A DNA stretch of 45,582 nucleotides. Source: Clostridia bacterium (GTDB lineage: Bacteria; Bacillota; Clostridia; Oscillospirales; Acutalibacteraceae). The notes under the pieces are model-generated. The model searched no databases and had not been told where the DNA came from. It was given only the letters and a program-made list of their open reading frames with translations. A program made the translations under genes and the position numbers. Where the stretch lies: assembly GCA_017430145.1 (NCBI GenBank), contig JAFRNP010000048.1, positions 1-45,582 on the forward strand, written 5' to 3'. Shown piece after piece: positions 32,953 to 39,522 of this stretch (the stretch's first letter is position 1; the number at the start of each line of letters is the position of its first letter).

Positions 32953-35741
32953 TATTCTGCCTCAAGCGTGAAGATCTTGCCCCTGCCGACGCGGATCTCA
33001 ACGGCGTTGTCCGCTACCGGGAGCTGCTCCTTCTCCTTGCCGTCCAGCCGGACGCTGGCAGCCTTTTCGACCCCGAAGCCGAAACGGACCTTGCCCGCGA
33101 TCTCGTGGCCGGTGGGGTTATACAGCCGCACCGAGACGGCGCCCGCGTCCGTTTTTGTCACGGCGCTGAGCACCAGGTTGTCGCCCTCGATGGAAAGGAA
33201 GCTCTTTTCGGCGTCAAAGATACCGTCCTGCTTGCCGAATTCGCAGGCCTTCATGGGCGCGTTAAAGGCAAGCGCCTCGTTGTAAAGGCCGGCCTCCTCC
33301 CATTTGCCGGTGTGGGGCATAAAGGCGTACCGGTAAGTAAAGGACCGCAGGGACTGGCTGGATTCGTCGCCGGGGTACTCCATCCACAGCCGGTTGTCGC
33401 AGGGGATGCGCAGCCGCGTGCAGCGCACCAGCCCCATGGCGAGGGTCGTATCGCCGTCGTTTTCAAGGATCTCATAGTCCTTGGTGGCGTCGGTCAGCAC
33501 CGCAAAGCCGTTTTTGTCGTCCGCAACGTCGTACCACATCTGCGCCGGGTGGCGGGCCAGCTCGCTGCCGCGCACCTCGCCGTCGTCGGACGGGCGCACC
33601 GGGAATTCGGTGACCATAAAGGAGCCCTCCGCCCAGGTCTTTTCGGCATGGAGGCCTGTGGGCATACAGACCTTGAAATAGTGGTCCCGCGCGTTGTTGT
33701 CGATGGTGGTGACGACCTCCAGGTGTTTCGCGCCCTTTTTCAGCGTGTATTCGATCCGGATCGGCATATCCGCAGTCTCGCTGCTGCGCTTTTGCGCGGC
33801 GAAATCGTAACGGGCGGGCAGCTTCATGGTCAGATTTACGGTAAACTTCACGGCGAGCGGGCCGTTGACGGATACCGCGACCTCCGCCTTTTCGCCGACG
33901 GAGCTGATGATCTTATCGCAGGGCAGGTTGTCGTAGGTCCACATGTTGCCCCTGTCGCCCATATCCAGGAAGGAATTGAGCCCGGCATAGACCTTGCCGG
34001 TCAGCTTGTCCGTCACCGTCGCCGTGCCGTCGGGCGCGATCTTTACGCGGATAAATTCGTTCTCCGCCTGGTTGACGCCGGAAAGCATATTGTTTGCAAG
34101 GATGCGCGGCGCGTCCCAGTCCTCGTGCGGGTAGGGGTACTCGTTTTTCTCCGCCCATTTGATCTTAAAGGTCTTGTAGCCCATGGCGGGCACGTCCTTC
34201 GCCTCGAAGAACACATGGACCTTGGTGCAGTAGAAGGGCATATTGCGGCTTCTCGGATGGTAAATGCCGGCGCGCACGTTTACGCTGCGCTCGGCCTCCT
34301 GCACCTTCACAGGGTTGCCGTCGGCGTCTTCGATGACCAGATATTTCAGGATCACGTTCGCCGGGATGTCCACGTAGGCTTCCACCACCTCGCTGCGGGC
34401 GAAGGCGGAGGGGTTGTGCACGGCAAGGAAGTAGTCGGCGTCGTCGAACCGGGCGGTGCTGATCTCCTTGGTGATGTTTTCCAGACCCTTTCGCTCCAGT
34501 CCCGCGCCGATGATGGCGGCCTGCTTCAGTCTGGACACCTCTCCTTCGGCAAGCGTCGCCGGGCCGAGGCCGTGCATGGAATCGTGGGCGTGGCTCTGGA
34601 ACAGCAGCCGCCACAGCTTTTCGAGGTACGTATCCGGATATTTTGCGATCCCGTATTTCCAGGCGAAGGTCGAAAGCGGTTCCGCGTAGCGGATCACGGT
34701 GTTTTCGGCGTGGGAGTTCTCGATCATGACCTCCGGGTGCGTGGAGAACACGTCCGTATGGATGCTGCCCACGGGGCCGTCGCGCATGGGCCCACAGACG
34801 GTGTCGAGGTCTCCCACGTCTTTGAGCTTTTCCCTGAGCTCGGTCAGGTAGTCGGTCAGGGTGGAGTGGACGATCTCAAGTTCGCCCTTGTATTCCTCCT
34901 GCAGCGCATGGATGATCTCGGGCGTTAAGGGGTGGGGCTCCGTAAAGTCGGTGCCCTCGAACATCAGCACGCAGTCCGGCGCGGCGGTGCCCTCCACGGT
35001 CTTCAGCGCCCGCTCCATGCCCTTTCTCAGGTTCTCCGGGTGGTAGGAGGTCTCGGGGTCAAGGATGTCGTAGAACCAGCCGTAATCGTCCTTATTGGCG
35101 GTGTGGAAGACCTTGCCCAGCTCGCCCCAGGTGTACTGCCAGCGCTTGTCCCAGGCGTCCTTGTCGTAGACGATCGGGATGTGCCCGGCGAAGAAAAAGT
35201 TCCACCTTGCCTCCGGCCCTAAACGGGAAGCCAGCGCCTTCGTGCCGTCGGGCGCCTCCCAGATGAACTCGTGGTATTTGGACTTTTTGGGGTCCATGTA
35301 TTTATAGAAAACGATGTTTTCGATATCAAAATCGGCGTAGATCTGCGGCAGCTGCCCGATCTGCCCGAAGGAGAACACGTTGTAGCCGCATTTCAGCACG
35401 TCGCCGTATTCGGCGCTCCGTTTTACGCCGTACTGGATGTTGCGCACCACGCTCTCGCCCTGGATCGGCGCGCAGTCCGGCAGGGTGAACCAGGGACCGA
35501 TTTCAAGTCTTCCGGCCTGCACGAAGGATTTGATCTTGTCCTTCATTTCGGGGCGGATCTCCAGATAATCCTCGATCAGCGTCAGCTGCCCGTCGCATAA
35601 AAAGGAGCGGTAGTCGGGCTTTTCGTCCATGATCTCAAACAGGTGGTCGAACAGGTCCACCAGGCGCATCCGCGTGCGCTCAAATTCCCAGCGGAATTCC
35701 CGGTCCCAGTGGGTGTAGGTGACGATATGTACTTTTCGCAT
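32952..35741 (-). CDS. Alpha-mannosidase, glycoside hydrolase family 38
   Basis: The 929-residue protein starts MRKVHIVTYTHWDREFRWEF, with the zinc-binding THWDRE motif of GH38 (H11, D13), followed by the RLEIGPWFTLPDCAPIQGES segment, the helical middle (HAHDSMHGLG carries another zinc ligand) and the long beta-sandwich C-terminal half. GH38 enzymes release alpha-mannose from the non-reducing end of glycans or glycerate mannosides. No signal peptide, so it is cytoplasmic and would need imported oligosaccharide; no transporter is visible in the window. The start is taken at 35741 because GGAGG lies 7 nt upstream, not at 35768. Confidence 0.92.
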   Translation of the reverse strand: MRKVHIVTYTHWDREFRWEFERTRMRLVDLFDHLFEIMDEKPDYRSFLCDGQLTLIEDYLEIRPEMKDKIKSFVQAGRLEIGPWFTLPDCAPIQGESVVRNIQYGVKRSAEYGDVLKCGYNVFSFGQIGQLPQIYADFDIENIVFYKYMDPKKSKYHEFIWEAPDGTKALASRLGPEARWNFFFAGHIPIVYDKDAWDKRWQYTWGELGKVFHTANKDDYGWFYDILDPETSYHPENLRKGMERALKTVEGTAAPDCVLMFEGTDFTEPHPLTPEIIHALQEEYKGELEIVHSTLTDYLTELREKLKDVGDLDTVCGPMRDGPVGSIHTDVFSTHPEVMIENSHAENTVIRYAEPLSTFAWKYGIAKYPDTYLEKLWRLLFQSHAHDSMHGLGPATLAEGEVSRLKQAAIIGAGLERKGLENITKEISTARFDDADYFLAVHNPSAFARSEVVEAYVDIPANVILKYLVIEDADGNPVKVQEAERSVNVRAGIYHPRSRNMPFYCTKVHVFFEAKDVPAMGYKTFKIKWAEKNEYPYPHEDWDAPRILANNMLSGVNQAENEFIRVKIAPDGTATVTDKLTGKVYAGLNSFLDMGDRGNMWTYDNLPCDKIISSVGEKAEVAVSVNGPLAVKFTVNLTMKLPARYDFAAQKRSSETADMPIRIEYTLKKGAKHLEVVTTIDNNARDHYFKVCMPTGLHAEKTWAEGSFMVTEFPVRPSDDGEVRGSELARHPAQMWYDVADDKNGFAVLTDATKDYEILENDGDTTLAMGLVRCTRLRIPCDNRLWMEYPGDESSQSLRSFTYRYAFMPHTGKWEEAGLYNEALAFNAPMKACEFGKQDGIFDAEKSFLSIEGDNLVLSAVTKTDAGAVSVRLYNPTGHEIAGKVRFGFGVEKAASVRLDGKEKEQLPVADNAVEIRVGRGKIFTLEAE

Positions 35742-35777
35742 AGACGTTTCCTCCAAAAAGAATTTCATGCAACCTAA

Positions 35778-35806
35778 ATTTTAGCATACCCGAAAAATGA
35801 TGTCAA
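35778..35806 (-). promoter_or_regulatory. Promoter of the mannosidase-HAD pair
   Basis: Reading on the minus strand: TTGACA (35806-35801), 17-nt spacer, TAAAAT (35783-35778), 36 nt upstream of the ATG. Confidence 0.85.
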
Positions 35807-35899
35807 GAAAATCGGCGGGTTTTCCGGGGGCGTTTTTCTGTTTAAAATAGGATAAAGAATTTTTCAATTATAGGTGTACGCGGATCAGGCAGATATCAG

Positions 35900-35928
35900 T
35901 TGACAATCACCGTGTTTTTCGATATAGT
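35900..35928 (+). promoter_or_regulatory. Promoter of the 35979 gene
   Basis: TTGACA (35900-35905), 17-nt spacer, TATAGT (35923-35928), 51 nt before the ATG. It diverges from the mannosidase promoter. Confidence 0.8.
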
Positions 35929-35978
35929 AAAAACAGCGAATATCCGTCGATCAAAACAAAGAAAGGACAGAAAAACTC

Positions 35979-36473
35979 ATGAACAAAAGCTTTACCTTCC
36001 TGCAGCTTCCGCAAAATCTCTCCGAGCTTCAGGCGCTGCCCGAGAGCAATATGCTGGATCCGTTCGCTGTGGCGGCGCTCACGGTGGCGGTATTGTGCCG
36101 CTACGGGACCGACCGCGACGCATGCATCGAGATGCTCAACTACCTGCGCGGGCCCCGTCCGGTTTCCAATTTCGAGATCCAGTTTTTGCGCGACCGGCTG
36201 GGCGGCAAGGAGTATAAACCCTTCTCGTTTTTCGCCGGCGCCGTTCCCGGCAACAACTATACGCCGGACGTCCCGTATGTGATCACGGTCTCCGGCGCCG
36301 AGGACGCCGCCACCCGCGGCACCGACCGCTGTCAGATGCTTCTCAAGAGCGGCGGCGCAGACAGCCCCCGTCCCATCGACCTGCGCCGCAAAGGCGACGG
36401 CACCTGGTGGCTCTGGGAACAGTTTTTGCTTTCGGACATCCGCACGCCGGTCAAGGACGACCCCTGGACATAA
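35979..36473 (+). CDS. Small protein of unknown function
   Basis: The 164-residue protein begins MNKSFTFLQLPQNLSELQAL and looks soluble and compact, with PFAVAALTVAVLCRYGTDRD, FFAGAVPGNNYTPDVPYVIT and a Trp-rich end (GDGTWWLWEQFLL). No named family is recognised with certainty. AAAGAAAGGA precedes the start. It has its own promoter; no terminator is evident before the repeat array at 36541. Confidence 0.75.
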   Translation: MNKSFTFLQLPQNLSELQALPESNMLDPFAVAALTVAVLCRYGTDRDACIEMLNYLRGPRPVSNFEIQFLRDRLGGKEYKPFSFFAGAVPGNNYTPDVPYVITVSGAEDAATRGTDRCQMLLKSGGADSPRPIDLRRKGDGTWWLWEQFLLSDIRTPVKDDPWT

Positions 36474-36540
36474 TGCGGATCGTAATAAAAATCGGAAAAA
36501 TGTGAGCTCTCCGCGCCGCCGGGCGCAGCTTTTCTGCGTA

Positions 36541-36596
36541 TGAAAACGAGTGAAAATGTTTGAACCTGTTTGAAGCTGTGTGAAACTGTTGGAACT
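36541..36596 (+). repeat. Array of 10-bp direct repeats upstream of the sigma-like gene
   Basis: Consecutive 10-mers TGAAAACGAG, TGAAAATGTT, TGAACCTGTT, TGAAGCTGTG, TGAAACTGTT and a partial GGAACT run from 36541 to 36596, consensus TGAAnCTGTT. A further GGAACTGTTG overlaps the -35 at 36613. The near-helical 10-bp period would place every copy on one face of the DNA. This suggests cooperative protein binding, though it could also encode RNA structure. Confidence 0.6.
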
Positions 36597-36619
36597 TTCT
36601 TAAAAGGGTCCCGGAACTG

Positions 36620-36649
36620 TTGACAAACAAATGTTCGATATGATATGCT
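36620..36649 (+). promoter_or_regulatory. Promoter of the sigma-like gene, with SOS-box-like spacer
   Basis: TTGACA (36620-36625), 18-nt spacer, TATGCT (36644-36649). The bases CAAACAAATGTTCG at 36624-36637 match 12 of 14 positions of the Gram-positive LexA box CGAACRNRYGTTYC, covering the spacer. Confidence 0.6.
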
Positions 36650-36686
36650 TGTGTCTGTCAGAACCAAAGGGAGGGGGACAGACACA

Positions 36687-37328
36687 ATGGACAACGAAAC
36701 GATCGTAACGATGATCCGGGCGGGGGATACGTCCCTTTACGGTGCGCTTTGGGAAAACCTGCGGCCCGACGCGGCGTTTTTGTGCGGCAGGTTCTGTGAG
36801 AACCACGGGGAGGTCCTGCGCCGTCTCTCGATGGAGCCCGAGGATCTGATGCAGCTTGCGTTTGTGGAGCTGTATACGGCGGTACGCCGCTACGACGGCG
36901 GAAGAGGCGTCGGTTTCCGCACCCTGTACAATACGGTCCTGCGCTGGCGGTTGCGCACGATCATAAAACAAAGCGCCGGGCAGCCGTTTTTCTCTTCGCT
37001 GGAATCGCTGCTGGAACGATGCGCCGTCGGGCAGATCACAGCGCGGGAGCGGCAGGCGCTGGCTGAAACCGCGGAGGATCCGGTGGCGCGGTATCTGGAT
37101 GCGGCGAGCGAATCCGAGACGTTCCGCGAGGCGCTTTCCCGTTTTGATCCCGGTACGCGGGAGCTGCTGGAGCGGGTCTGCCTCGGCGGGGAGCGCGTGT
37201 CGCGCGTCGCCCGGGAAGAAGGAAAAGATCCTGCCTCTCTGTACAGAGCCCGCAAGCAGGCGCTGGGGCAACTTTTGCGCATGCGGCAGGCCCCGGACGG
37301 TACGTGCCGGAAAAAGGACGGAAAATAA
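36687..37328 (+). CDS. Sigma-70-family-like transcription factor
   Basis: The 213-residue protein starts MDNETIVTMIRAGDTSLYGA. Residues about 50-95 resemble sigma region 2 (SMEPEDLMQLAFVELYTAVR, then YDGGRGVGFRTLYNTVL, the pattern seen as DLIQEGxxGLxxAxxxFDPxxGxxFxTYA in group sigma factors), and the C-terminal part (LSRFDPGTRELLERVCLGGE and SRVAREEGKDPASLYRARKQ) resembles region 4 with its HTH. It is likely an alternative or phage-type sigma factor. GGGAGGGGG upstream sets the ATG at 36687. It lies directly before the four-microprotein operon, so control of that operon is a reasonable but untested guess. Confidence 0.75.
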   Translation: MDNETIVTMIRAGDTSLYGALWENLRPDAAFLCGRFCENHGEVLRRLSMEPEDLMQLAFVELYTAVRRYDGGRGVGFRTLYNTVLRWRLRTIIKQSAGQPFFSSLESLLERCAVGQITARERQALAETAEDPVARYLDAASESETFREALSRFDPGTRELLERVCLGGERVSRVAREEGKDPASLYRARKQALGQLLRMRQAPDGTCRKKDGK

Positions 37329-37619
37329 GGGCGGCGCAAATCAGGGATAATACAGGTTTTTCGCTGCTCTTTCCCGCCCAAGCCGCCGCCGTTTTTTGAC
37401 CGGTTTGGGCGCATTTAATTTTGTGCAGAAACCCGGGGCAGGTCATTTGTAGTCCACGTGACATTCACAAGCCGTTCACAAAACCAGGGGGCAGACGCGG
37501 TTCCAAACAGAAAAACTGAATAAAAATACGCAAAAATCAAAAAAAATAAGAACAGAACGGGAAAAAAGTTGCAACAATTTGTTATAAATGTAAATTCTGA
37601 TGAAAATGCTGAAAAAAAC
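37329..37619. other. Intergenic region between the sigma-like gene and the microprotein operon
   Basis: An imperfect hairpin at 37375-37411 (CGCCCAAGCCG pairs with CGGTTTGGGCG, one wobble, 15-nt loop) may terminate the sigma-like gene. The rest turns strongly AT-rich and contains the palindromic 11-mer AACAATTTGTT at 37573-37583, also present upstream of microprotein 1. No ORF was recognised. Confidence 0.5.
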
Positions 37620-37648
37620 TTGAATTTTCCTTAAGGAAATGCTATTAT
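37620..37648 (+). promoter_or_regulatory. Promoter of the four-microprotein operon with a palindromic spacer
   Basis: TTGAAT (37620-37625), 17-nt spacer, TATTAT (37643-37648). The spacer holds a perfect 14-bp palindrome, TTTCCTTAAGGAAA (37626-37639), a candidate operator exactly where a dimeric regulator would block or remodel polymerase binding. Confidence 0.75.
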
Positions 37649-37705
37649 GTATACGCTACAGCATGCGAAGTGTTGTAAGAATACTAAAGAAAAGAGGTGC
37701 ACGAC

Positions 37706-37867
37706 ATGTTTGATAAGGAGTTCAACTTTGAAGCTCTCATTGATCATCTGGTAAAGGCTCTCAAGAGTCTGGTTCTTGGTATCCTTCAGGTGCTTGACTG
37801 GGGCGGCGACAAGATGGATGCTTGGAAAGAGGCTCTGGGCATCGAGGACGAGACTGAGGCTGAATAA
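37706..37867 (+). CDS. Microprotein 4: 53-residue peptide, first of the operon
   Basis: The product runs MFDKEFNFEALIDHLVKALK, then SLVLGILQVLDWGGDKMDAW and an acidic end KEALGIEDETEAE. Residues 8-31 form a strongly hydrophobic amphipathic helix; a GG turn precedes a second short helix. AAAGAGGTGCAC (37691-37702) is an excellent ribosome binding site. Codons favour T-ending forms (ggt, gtt, gct, ctt) more than the GC-rich neighbours, consistent with high expression or separate origin. No leader or export signal. Function unknown. Confidence 0.75.
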   Translation: MFDKEFNFEALIDHLVKALKSLVLGILQVLDWGGDKMDAWKEALGIEDETEAE

Positions 37868-37917
37868 GGTTTCTGTTTCAACCATTTGATTTCAGTTAAA
37901 AGGAGGTGCACTATACA

Positions 37918-38067
37918 ATGGAGGCAAAGTTTTTTGATCTTTTCAAGGATACTGTTGACGGTATCGTTACTTTCCTGAAGGCGTTTATCGCTGAGCTGAA
38001 GGCTTTTATCGATGGCTTTAAGAAGGAAATGGAATTCCCGACTTCCAGCGATCCGGTTGATCTTTAA
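37918..38067 (+). CDS. Microprotein 5: 49-residue amphipathic peptide
   Basis: The product runs MEAKFFDLFKDTVDGIVTFL, then KAFIAELKAFIDGFKKEMEF and a Pro/Ser/Asp-rich end PTSSDPVDL. The Phe/Ile/Leu spacing is amphipathic, and the stretch FLKAFIAELKAFIDGFKK is close in style to the FFxKIxxFF tail of the secreted protein at 26919. AAAGGAGGTGCAC lies upstream. It is the second gene of the operon, 50 nt after the first. Function unknown. Confidence 0.75.
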   Translation: MEAKFFDLFKDTVDGIVTFLKAFIAELKAFIDGFKKEMEFPTSSDPVDL

Positions 38068-38118
38068 TTTGTAAGATACTTTTGATTTTTATTATAATAC
38101 AGAAAAGAGGTGTAATAT

Positions 38119-38271
38119 ATGTCCCTTGATCTGGTAAAGGAGTTCCTGGAGTGGATCCGTTATTGGGCGAAGAAAATCGTTATGGCGTTCCAGTATGTCG
38201 TCGATTGGAAAGGTGAGAACATCGATCCTTATTTCGAGACTGTTGCTGAGACTGAGACCGAGGCTGAATAA
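38119..38271 (+). CDS. Microprotein 6: 50-residue Trp-rich amphipathic peptide
   Basis: The product runs MSLDLVKEFLEWIRYWAKKI, then VMAFQYVVDWKGENIDPYFE and TVAETETEAE. Three Trp and several aromatic residues flank the helix, typical of interfacial membrane binding; the ETEAE end is shared with microprotein 4. The leader GAGGTGTAATAT (38107-38118) is identical to that of microprotein 1 at 23577-23588. Function unknown. Confidence 0.74.
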   Translation: MSLDLVKEFLEWIRYWAKKIVMAFQYVVDWKGENIDPYFETVAETETEAE

Positions 38272-38326
38272 GCTATCGATTTTCCGATTTACAATTTATT
38301 CTTAAAAAGAAAAGAGGTGCACATAA

Positions 38327-38482
38327 ATGAAATATACTGGCGATACCAAGCAGCTGCAGAAGATCATCGACGGTATCATCGACTTCCTTGAGGAGCTTTT
38401 CCAGAGAATTATGGAAGCTATGCCCAGCCTGAAGTTCAAGTTTGAAAAGGCGGCTGAAGAGGCGGCTGAAGAAGAGGAATAA
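38327..38482 (+). CDS. Microprotein 7: 51-residue peptide with Glu-rich tail
   Basis: The product runs MKYTGDTKQLQKIIDGIIDF, then LEELFQRIMEAMPSLKFKFE and a tail KAAEEAAEEEE. The central IIDGIIDFLEELFQRIMEA is an amphipathic helix; the last ten residues are almost all Glu and Ala. AAAGAGGTGCAC (38311-38322) is the ribosome binding site, as for microprotein 4. It is the last gene of the operon, followed by a strong terminator. Function unknown. Confidence 0.74.
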   Translation: MKYTGDTKQLQKIIDGIIDFLEELFQRIMEAMPSLKFKFEKAAEEAAEEEE

Positions 38483-38522
38483 TTCAACAGCTTTTCCTTT
38501 AGATGATTATGCATAATTAAAT

Positions 38523-38551
38523 AGAGATCCCCAGTAGGGGGTCTCTTTTTT
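38523..38551 (+). terminator. Intrinsic terminator of the microprotein operon
   Basis: AGAGATCCCC pairs with GGGGGTCTCT (one G-T pair) across the loop AGTA, followed by TTTTT. Confidence 0.93.
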
Positions 38552-38559
38552 AATGAAGT

Positions 38560-38608
38560 CGCTTTGCTGATGAAGAAATGAAACCGCTTCGCTGATGAAG
38601 AAATGAAC
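38560..38608. repeat. 25-bp imperfect direct repeat
   Basis: CGCTTTGCTGATGAAGAAAT (38560 onward) recurs as CGCTTCGCTGATGAAGAAAT (38585 onward). The second copy supplies one arm of the adjacent hairpin. Confidence 0.8.
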
Positions 38609-38632
38609 GATCCGTCAGCGGAGCGGTTTTTT
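38582..38632. terminator. Second hairpin terminator, possibly bidirectional
   Basis: AACCGCTTCGCTGA pairs with TCAGCGGAGCGGTT (one wobble) across a 19-nt loop and is followed by TTTT on the plus strand. On the minus strand it lies just after the thioredoxin-reductase-like gene and is followed by a T-rich stretch, so it may serve both directions. Confidence 0.75.
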
Positions 38633-38663
38633 AGGGGGGGAACAACCGCTGTATTACGGCTTT

Positions 38664-39509
38664 TTATGAAAGCGCTTTTATGACGCTGTGGGCGGCAACG
38701 TTGCCCTCGCCGACCGCTTTCGTGTATTGATAGGGTCTGCCGGTGCAGTCGCCGGCGGCAAATACGCCCGGCAGGTTGGTCTTCATGTCGCGGTCTACGA
38801 CGATGTGCCCGTTTTCGCAGGCAAGGCCCGGAAGAAGCGTTGCCAGGGAGACCGCGTCCCTGAGACAGAAAACGCCGTCCACCGGCAGTGTGCTTCCGTC
38901 TGAAAGGGAGAGCGCCGTCACGCGCTGTTCCCCTATGATCTCCCGCGGGCGGGCGTCGGGCATGCGCAGGTTTTCGGCCTTGGGGTTTTCGCCCCGGTAG
39001 GTCGGGAAAAAGTATACCGTATCCGCCAGCTCGCATAAAAAGCTGACCTCGTGCGCAAAGCGCGGGTTGGAGGAGATGACGGCGACGGTTTTTTTGCGGT
39101 ACAGCCCGCCGTCGCAGGTGGCGCAGTAACTGACCCCTCTGCCGAGAAACGCCGTTTCGCCCGGCAGTACGCCTGTCGCCGCCACGCCCGTGGCAAGGAT
39201 CAGCGTCTTCGCTTCATAAAAATCCGCGCCTGCCGCCAAGGCATAATGTCCGCCCATCGGGTATACGGCGGTGACCATCCGGTCGGTGATCCCGATCCCC
39301 ATGGCGTCGATCTGCCGCCGGAACGCGGCGTTCAGCGTCGCGCCGTCCGCATCCGGGAACCCCGGATAGTTGGAGATCTTTTCCGCTTTCGTGACCTTTT
39401 CGCTCAGGTCCCGGTTACCGAGCCAGAGAAAGTTTTTGTTGTGGATCTTCAGGTTCAGCGCCGCCGAGATCCCGGCGGGGCCCGTTCCGATAATTGCGCA
39501 GTCGAACAT
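38664..39509 (-). CDS. Thioredoxin-reductase-like FAD/NAD(P) oxidoreductase
   Basis: The 281-residue protein starts MFDCAIIGTGPAGISAALNL (FAD-binding GxGxxG) and has the redox motif C129-A-T-C132-D inside GVSYCATCDGGLYRKK, an ATG motif (ILATGVAATG) and the final GVFAAGDCTGRPYQYTKAVG. It lacks a fused thioredoxin or AhpF domain. The substrate could be thioredoxin or a related small protein; similar enzymes in Clostridia use ferredoxin. AAGGAGG sits 8 nt before the ATG, and the gene starts 13 nt after the SNF2 gene, so the two are cotranscribed. Confidence 0.88.
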   Translation of the reverse strand: MFDCAIIGTGPAGISAALNLKIHNKNFLWLGNRDLSEKVTKAEKISNYPGFPDADGATLNAAFRRQIDAMGIGITDRMVTAVYPMGGHYALAAGADFYEAKTLILATGVAATGVLPGETAFLGRGVSYCATCDGGLYRKKTVAVISSNPRFAHEVSFLCELADTVYFFPTYRGENPKAENLRMPDARPREIIGEQRVTALSLSDGSTLPVDGVFCLRDAVSLATLLPGLACENGHIVVDRDMKTNLPGVFAAGDCTGRPYQYTKAVGEGNVAAHSVIKALS

Positions 39510-39522
39510 GTTGCTTGCCTCC

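Noticed and set aside
33105..34928. 607-codon plus-strand frame opposite the mannosidase
   Set aside because: Antisense to a clearly conserved GH38 gene; Val/His/Gly-rich composition typical of GC-rich shadow frames.
37706..38482. Toxin-antitoxin or Gly-Gly-leader bacteriocin operon
   Set aside because: No antitoxin-like DNA-binding partner, no double-glycine leader, no exporter or immunity gene in the window; only the generic amphipathic character is supported.
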